Origin: Rhipidocladum racemiflorum
Taxonomy: Eukaryota > Streptophyta > Magnoliopsida > Poales > Poaceae
DNA length: 64,000 nucleotides
NCBI GenBank assembly: GCA_036346355.1
Contig: CM070577.1
Span: 50,664,309-50,728,308, forward strand
Direction of reading: 5' to 3'
This document shows positions 58,604-64,000 of this stretch, one piece after another. The notes under the pieces are model-generated. The model was given only the letters and a program-made list of their open reading frames with translations, made no database searches and was not told the origin of the DNA. The stretch's first letter is position 1; each line of letters starts with the position of its first letter. The translations under genes and the position numbers were made by a program.

Positions 58604-59730
58604 GTTTCTTCCCATAGCAAGGCGTACACTATTGCACTAAATATGCATGTACCCACACGACTCATGTGGCAGCCCCTTATAAGCATACTCGACCGGATTT
58701 ACTGCTTTTGCTAATTCAGGCTACCAATGTGCAAAGCTAGTTTCAAATAATTTAATAAGTTAAGGCTGTCCCATTCCAGCACTTGTGGATGTACGGTTAT
58801 ACTTGGATCATGCAACACTACGTTCGGTCCTTAAGGCAACATGGGCGATAATCTCCCCCTATCTACGTACAAGTTAACACTTGTACAATCGGCTATTGCC
58901 AATAATCACCCACGTTAAAACATAGTTTGATTTTCATTTTTATTAAAATATCGGTATCATTTATTGTTATAATTAACCATTAAGAAAAGTGGGTGTGTGT
59001 GTGTAGACCCAATACCAGTTATTTGACTAAAGCGGGGCTAAGCATGTGCATGTAGAAAATGATTATACCATTCTAACATTATAAATATCAACTAAAGTTA
59101 TCAAGATTTGCATGATAAAACATGATTAAGGGAAACATCAATAATGGATGATAACTATCAGACCCATAAAATACGTAAACTTGTAGAACATAAAGCATGC
59201 ATTCAAGTTTTCGTTCAACATTTTAGGTGATTATAAATCTGGGTTCAAAATGATCAAAGGGGTGCTCGCCTTCCCCTTCTGGGATGTAATTGAGGTCAGA
59301 GTCGTCAAAGGTGGTGTCGGCAACGTCGGTGTCTACACGTCGTTGAATAAAACATAGCAAATACCAACTTTTAATTATTAATTATTAATATTTTTACACA
59401 AGGTTTAGATTAGTGTTAGGGAACCACAAAAAAAATTCCAGAGCAAAATCTTAGTATTTATTTTCTTAAAATTCTTTTACTCCATTTTGCAGATTTTCAG
59501 GATTGGAAAGAATAAATATGAATAAATAGGAAATGCAGTTATTAATTTTTGTAAATTTTTGCAAACAAGGGTAAAGATAAGGTAGACTCCTTGTAAAAAT
59601 TACAGTCTCTAGAAAGCTCTACAAAAATGTACAAAAATCATCTACTACTCTATCCAGATTTATTGTTTAATTCTAAAATTTATCTTTTCATGGTTTTAAT
59701 TGGGTTCACTCTAATTTTGACCAACCAAAG
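58604..59730 (-). mobile_element. Family C LTR, minus strand, segment 3 (probable)
   Basis: Follows the block order expected after 29791 in a C/D-type minus-strand LTR: a ggctgtcccattccagc block (58764-58781, also at about 16669 in D1), a ccttaaggcaacatggg-like block, and acacgtcgttgaataaaacatagcaaatacc (59335-59365 region) equivalent to the acgtctactcgtaaagcgtgc block of D. The rest is AT rich with no genes. The order supports the assignment; no second copy in the window can confirm it. Confidence 0.5.
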
Positions 59731-59831
59731 GTGGCTTACAAGCTAGGTTCGGGTAATTGAACAGTTTCGTTATGAACTCCCCGCGGGCACACCAAAGGAA
59801 GTGTGTCTGAAAAGCTTTGCAAAAGGGAGAA

Positions 59832-59910
59832 CATATCTTGTGGGTAAAGCTGTACACCTCTGCAGAGTGTAAAACTAATCGATTAGCCGTATCCACGGTC
59901 ATGGATAACT
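59832..59910 (+). promoter_or_regulatory. Conserved palindrome block, family C LTR
   Basis: atatcttgtgggtaaagctg, ctctgcagag, the perfect palindrome ctaatcgattag (59875-59886), then atcca (59891-59895) pairing with tggat (59902-59906). Against family D both palindromes differ at paired positions. Confidence 0.5.
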
Positions 59911-60272
59911 TGGAGAACTGGCACTAGTTAACTATCTTCTATTTTCATAAAATTGGATAGATGGTTTGAAAATAAAACTCTCTCGGCGAGTATTTCTTGC
60001 TCATTATTTTATTTCCTCACCAAGGACCGTGAGTTTACTCACAAAGAACCGTGGCTAATCTGCTACACTTTACTCACGAAAGGCTGTGAGTAATTTACTT
60101 TTTCTGTTAATTATTACTTATTATTTTAATTACCTGTCAAACTATTTTTATTTCATTTACGCTTTCAATTTACTATCCAGTATTACATTTCAAATATCAA
60201 CTTTATGCAAAAATTAACTTAACAACCTTTCGTTGAATCAGCCTGCATGCATTTAGGCCTTGTGAGTCTTGC

Positions 60273-60288
60273 GAGTACTTTTGTACTC
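60273..60288 (+). promoter_or_regulatory. Conserved GAGT/ACTC hairpin, family C LTR
   Basis: gagtac/gtactc with loop tttt; a uridine-rich acceptor-like tgtttttag|g ends at 60312. Confidence 0.5.
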
Positions 60289-60639
60289 AACTTGCATTAA
60301 TATTGTTTTTAGGTGAAGAATCAAAATCCTGACAACGATATTGCTAACGATGAACTCGAGTTGGTTGGCGACGACTGTTTCTAGGTTTACCTTGTATGTT
60401 GCCTGTGGATTTTGGGCTTAGAAGGCAAACAACAAGATGATGGATTTCCTACTGCTGTTACTTTTGGTTATGTAATATTATGCTTAAACTTCACTTTAAT
60501 AAAATGTTGGTACTGTTGTATGGCTGTGTTTCAAATTGTGCTAAGTGCGTGCCAGCCATTGATCACGGGAATGGCACAGGGCACACTTCATAACCTTTCT
60601 TTTATATTACACTGTAGCATAAAAGGGAGGGTCTCATAG

Positions 60640-60966
60640 TCACCGTGTATATTGGCTTTTGCCCCCATTCTTTCCTCCAGGGGGCCGCCTGATCAACGGG
60701 CCGCATTGATGATTGTGAAATTGTTGACTCCTTTCGTTGACACTGCACTTTTGTGAACCACTTGAAGAAGCTTCGCAATGATTTGCCAGGGGCTGCATCA
60801 CTGCGAACAGATGTCTCTCGTTCTTTGGCTCCATGAAGTTGCCTTGGAAGTTGTTTCGAAGCTGATCCCTAAGATGCTCCCATGAGAATATGGACTTGGA
60901 GGGTATTGAAAAGAACCATATTAGGGCCACCCCTGTTAGGGCGAGGGCTATCCCTTTTGCCTTCAT
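60640..60966 (-). pseudogene. Tat/Athila-type gag fragment
   Basis: The minus-strand frame encodes KAKGIALALTGVALIWFF, then SIFSWEHLRDQLRNNFQG and MEPKNERHLFAVMQ. These match the core of the retrotransposon gag domain in plant Tat-like gypsy elements, where ALTG.AL.WF...L...I.SW..L...F...F is typical. No pol or LTR belonging to it is visible, so it is an isolated remnant. An A-tract of ~21 bases (60984-61004) lies just beyond its start. Confidence 0.65.
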
Positions 60967-61366
60967 GGTGTCGTCACCCCCCCAAAAAAAAAAAAAAAAA
61001 AAAATTCGCCTCGAATTCCGATGGCTCGGAATCTCTACTGTAGCACTTCATGGAGGACATCTTGAAGCCTTCGGATCATCTTGCCAGTTGGAGTCCCATG
61101 TTTAGGGGGGGATCCCGAGTCTCCCTTGAGGACTCAGTACTGTCCAAGTCGATTCTTGACCCTGCTTCCAGGCGCTCGGCAACCAAGGGGCGGAGCTATC
61201 ACTAGCTACAAGCTACGTCAAATAGTGGAGCTTTCGCTAGCTATAACGTTTGTAGTTAATATATCGGAATATTAACCCATAGCTTCGTGTTTTGCGTCAA
61301 AAAAACTATAATGCAGCTATGCGTAGCTATAGCTAACTATTTAGAACACTGATTCGCTATGGCCAA
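60967..61366. other. Anonymous DNA with C7-A21 tract and hAT-like end
   Basis: cccccccaaaa...(60977-61004) is a homopolymer pair. From ~61190 the text is rich in ctagctat/atagcta and ends tatttagaacactg (~61338-61351), which resembles the cagtgttc termini of small hAT elements read from the inside. No matching opposite end or 8-bp duplication was found, so the transposon call is weak. No gene is seen. Confidence 0.3.
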
Positions 61367-62680
61367 GTGGTGATGGAGAAACTTGGCGGTGTGACTCACG
61401 GATCTGACCATAGCAGCGGGAGCTTGGGTGGCGCCACTAGATCAAGCCGGCGTGAGGCTAGTGGAGGTGTCTATGACCGCCGATACTATGATCAGGGAGG
61501 ACACATCATCGCCAAGAGCTTTGTGAAGACACATCACGTTGCTGTCTTCACATTTGGTGGGTCTGTCAGTCAAAGCCGCACCATCGGGATATGTTGTCGG
61601 GAGCAAACTGTGTGGCTAGGAGGCCAAGGAAGATGCGCCATTGTTAGATCCAATTGTTGGGAGGCCGGGGAAGAGGAGTAGCATTTGGTGGTGGAGAGAG
61701 GGAGGGACGATGAGGGTGGAAAAGATGGATGAGAAACAGGAGGGGAGGGTGTGAGAAGCAACGGAGGGTGCATGTAATCTTTGGGTTTTTTTATTGGAAT
61801 CGGATGGCTTTGTCCTATACCATCAAAATATTTGAAAACATTACATCATTTTTTAGATTTTCCCATTTTCGTTATGTTTAGTGTCATATGCGGGCATGAC
61901 AATTTTGTGTGCAGCATGACTTGGTACAATTTGAAACAGAGATTTTTTTTCTTTCCAAATCCTAGTGAAAATTGAACGGTCCCTAGTGAAACTGAAGTAA
62001 ATTTTTGTAAAATTCCTGTATTCTAAATAGGAGAGGGGTTAATCCCAGACACCCGGATCCCAATACTCAGCTCCCAAATTCGAATGGAGCACACGCGCGC
62101 ACGCACTTTTCTTTTTCTGTACGGTGCCGTTTGTGCGCCGCCGTCAAGGAAGATACTTTTTAGCGCCGTCGTCAAGGATATTACGGATTGAACCCTGCAT
62201 GCATGCCTATCGCCATTGCGTGATGAGGCCGATCGACCCGAGCAAGATTCGGGAGCGATCTCCATGTCCATACATACACACTGCTGCTTCTCCCAGGTTA
62301 CACTGAGCCTCGCTTTTTAGCCGTTTTTCGTGTCTTGAAGCCATGTATTGCAACGCCTCTACGCCTAAACGAAGTACGTCATCATCATCATGTAGTGTGG
62401 CGGCTGCAAGTTGGGCACGCGCGCCGCACTCTCGTCTTCTCTGTGAACAAGCTCAGAACTGGCTCATTGCCTCTCTGAACCCAAGATGAGACACTGCGAC
62501 CGACTTAATCCTGTGTTGCGCAAGCTTTACTGTTACTCAAAAGCAGCAGCAGCAGAGAGCCAGAGAGAAATAGATCCCTGCAGGTGGTTGCTTCGAGTTT
62601 ATACTCAATATTTTGGCCTTTAATTGACACGCTTTACCGATAAGCATTTGGCGATGATTTGCCGGCGCCGGACAGATCTT
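61367..62680. other. Intergenic / distal promoter region of the xylanase gene
   Basis: A 104-codon frame at 61367-61681 (Gly/Ser rich, MVMEKLGGVTHGSDHSSG) has no recognisable domain and is probably chance. 61780-62030 is AT rich. 62040-62680 becomes GC mixed, with an (AGC)n run near 62542-62556. No other gene is supported. Confidence 0.5.
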
Positions 62681-62683
62681 CCC

Positions 62684-62691
62684 TTTAAATA
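62684..62691 (+). promoter_or_regulatory. TATA-like box of the xylanase gene
   Basis: tttaaata within ccctttaaataccgcc, 110 bp upstream of the start codon. It would place transcription start near 62715, leaving an ~85-nt 5' UTR ending ctccttgctact. Confidence 0.6.
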
Positions 62692-62800
62692 CCGCCGGCC
62701 GCCATGATCCTTCCCCTCACCAAGGCAAACCAATCCACAGCAAACAAACCTGTTTCCTTTCCCTCTCCGGACTCCCGGCGCTCAGTTGCTCCTTGCTACT

Positions 62801-64000
62801 ATGGCCTGCACTCAGGTACGTATATGCATGCGCTTATTTGCTTGCCAAAAGTAGGAGAAGCTAGCTAGCTCCACGTAGGGTGTGTTTGGTTGCCTGCATG
62901 GTGCCTGAATCGCATGAGTGGATGCAACTGTATCTGTTAGATACATGTTTGGTTTCCTGTTCATCTTGGTCAGGTGGATGCAATTGCACCCACTCATACA
63001 GGATGAAGAAAACACAGAAATTGGGCTTCTCTCTAATGCAGGCCGGTGAGATGCACAAACAAACAACCAAACAACTTAACTTGCATCCAGTCAGACCAAA
63101 GCTGGCCTGAATGGCTCATACGAAACAAGTTAGGATGATACAGGTAACCAAACACACCCGTAGTATCTCACTTCATTTGTCTTGTGCATGTCAGGACGTC
63201 GTTTTCGACGTGAACCTGATCCAGAACAGCACGCTGGAGGACGGCCTCGCCGGCTGGGTTCCGTTCGGATCGCGCACGGTGCTGTCCGTGCACAATGAGG
63301 AGGAGCCGGCCAAGCTCCCGACCGTGGGGCTCGAGCACGGCGGCTGCTACAAGCCGAGCGGCCGGTACATCCTCGCGGTGGGCCGCGCCGACGAGAAGGA
63401 TGGCCTGTGCCAGGCAATCTCCGCCGGCGTGCTCAAGCCCCGGGTCACGTACCGTGTCGTCGGGTGGATCAGCCTGGGGGCGTCGCCCGGTGCGGACGGG
63501 AGGAGCCACGCGGTGCATGTCAACCTCCGCGTGGACGACGGGTGCTGGGTCGAGTGCGGCGCGGTGTGCGCCGGGGCGGGCGGGTGGACGGAGATCAAGG
63601 GCGCGTTCCGGCTCAAGACGAGCCCATGCACCGCAGCGGTTTACGTCCAGGGGGCGCCTGCCAGCGTCGACGTGAAGGTCATGGATCTCCGGATATTAGC
63701 CACGGACCGCAAGGCGCGGTTCAGGGAACTCAAGGAGAAGACCGACAAGGTGAGCACTGAAATTATATATCTGCGACAAGGAGAAGACCGACATGTGTGT
63801 TTGATAGTGTCATAGTGACACCAATGCCGTATTTACGTGTTTGACATGCAGGTGCGAAAGCGGGACGTGGTTCTCAATTTCGGCGGGGCAGGATTGCCGT
63901 CGAGCACAACCGGCGCCGGCGCGTCTATCCGCGTGGTGCAGATGGACAATGGCTTCCCGTTCGGCACCTGCATCAACGGCACCGTCATCCAGGACCCTGC
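62801..64000 (+). CDS. Endo-1,4-beta-xylanase, CBM22 + GH10 (5' part, three exons seen)
   Basis: Exon 1 62801-62815 (MACTQ), exon 2 63195-63749, exon 3 63852 to beyond the window; introns have gt/ag ends (gtacgtata...gtcag; gtgagc...tgcag) and phase 0. The 239 residues seen hold an N-terminal CBM22 carbohydrate-binding module (about residues 8-165: FDVNLIQNSTLEDGLAGW, the CYKPSGRYILAVGR region, YVQGAPASVDVKVMDLRI), then a linker (KARFRELKEKTDKVRKRDV) and the lead-in to GH10 (NGFPFGTCINGTVIQDP). The catalytic (beta/alpha)8 barrel with its two Glu residues lies beyond the window. In plants this family hydrolyses xylan in cell walls. No signal peptide is seen at the chosen start, which fits cytosolic grass xylanases released by other routes; that part is inference. 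The start context actATGGCC is favourable. Confidence 0.88.
62878..63159. mobile_element. 282-bp MITE in xylanase intron 1
   Basis: Terminal inverted repeats of 22 bp with two mismatches: gggtgtgtttggttgcctgc at the left and, inverted, gggtgtgtttggttacctgt at the right. The 3-bp flanks gta (62875-62877 and 63160-63162) look like a target-site duplication. A 3-bp duplication and a GGG..TTTGGTT terminus suggest a PIF/Harbinger (Tourist-like) MITE, but superfamily is not certain. Non-coding. Confidence 0.8.

Larger units (their letters stand above)
59731..60636 (+). mobile_element. Family C LTR fragment, plus strand (inverted copy)
   Basis: Reverse complement of 29057-29700 plus 20199-20467, ending aaagggagggtctca. 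It begins abruptly within the LTR near aagctaggttcgggtaattg, and the following sequence is not a C leader, so this is a truncated 3' or solo LTR. It carries the palindrome block (59832-59910) and hairpin (60273-60288). Confidence 0.82.

Noticed and set aside
58991..59006. Short (gt)n run and other microsatellites (AGC repeats near 62542, A21 at 60984)
   Set aside because: Ordinary simple repeats with no evidence of function.
61160..61351. hAT-type MITE
   Set aside because: Only one terminus-like sequence (tatttagaacactg) is visible; no inverted partner or 8-bp duplication found, so kept as a low-confidence note only.
61367..61681. 104-codon plus-strand ORF as a possible host gene
   Set aside because: No domain, no splice or promoter support, and no second copy to test conservation.

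Overview
The window reads as grass (Poaceae) nuclear DNA, probably a rice-like genome with large LTR elements, though the species cannot be fixed from sequence alone. About 60.6 kb is a nest of Ty3/gypsy LTR retrotransposons. Only the last ~1.2 kb is an ordinary host gene: the 5' part of a plant endo-1,4-beta-xylanase with an N-terminal CBM22 module and high-GC exons typical of grasses. No rRNA, tRNA or CRISPR features were seen. The pol proteins end in chromodomain-like modules and look like the Tekay/Del chromovirus lineage. From memory, the closest described rice relatives would be RIRE3 and RIRE8 with their non-autonomous partners; this was not checked. Family letters used here (A to E) are mine. 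|| Nesting, outermost first. (1) A family C element on the minus strand supplies the leader at 19902-20198 and LTR pieces at 20199-20467, 29057-29791 and probably ~58604-59730. (2) Three insertions sit in it: non-autonomous element A (<1-19901) in the leader; a minus-strand D-type LTR, D5 (20468-29051, TSD ccaac); and a minus-strand A/B-like LTR, E (29792 to ~58603). (3) Inside these are D1 (7192-19206, minus, TSD caccc) in the 3' LTR of A, D4 (~22565-28969, plus) in D5, and B (31900-58298, plus, TSD ttctt) in E. (4) Inside the integrase region of B is a tandem D array, D2-LTR-D3-LTR (~38045-54993), whose left LTR has been deleted. || Right of the nest, 59731-60636 is an inverted second copy of the C LTR, 60640-60966 is a decayed Tat-type gag fragment, and 60967-62680 is anonymous DNA. 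The xylanase gene starts with a TATA-like box at 62684 and an ATG at 62801; a 282-bp MITE lies in its first intron. || How the parts work together: B encodes gag-pol and shares its primer-binding leader, polypurine tract and LTR layout with A, which has no coding capacity, so A was probably mobilised by B-type proteins. D elements encode an extra leader ORF (ORF0) plus gag-pol. || Most notable observations: (i) LTRs of different families keep the same small palindromes and hairpins while both arms change together, including a GAGT/ACTC hairpin 22-30 nt upstream of a splice-acceptor-like AG. (ii) Element D4 lacks exactly 75 bp of the protease active site, bounded by GTAAGT and AG in its sister copies, as if a spliced RNA had been reverse transcribed. 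(iii) Differences between nearly identical D copies cluster at CAG/CTG and CCGG sites as scrambled bases and indels, which suggests uncorrected base-calling at methylated CHG sites and means many apparent frameshifts may not be real.
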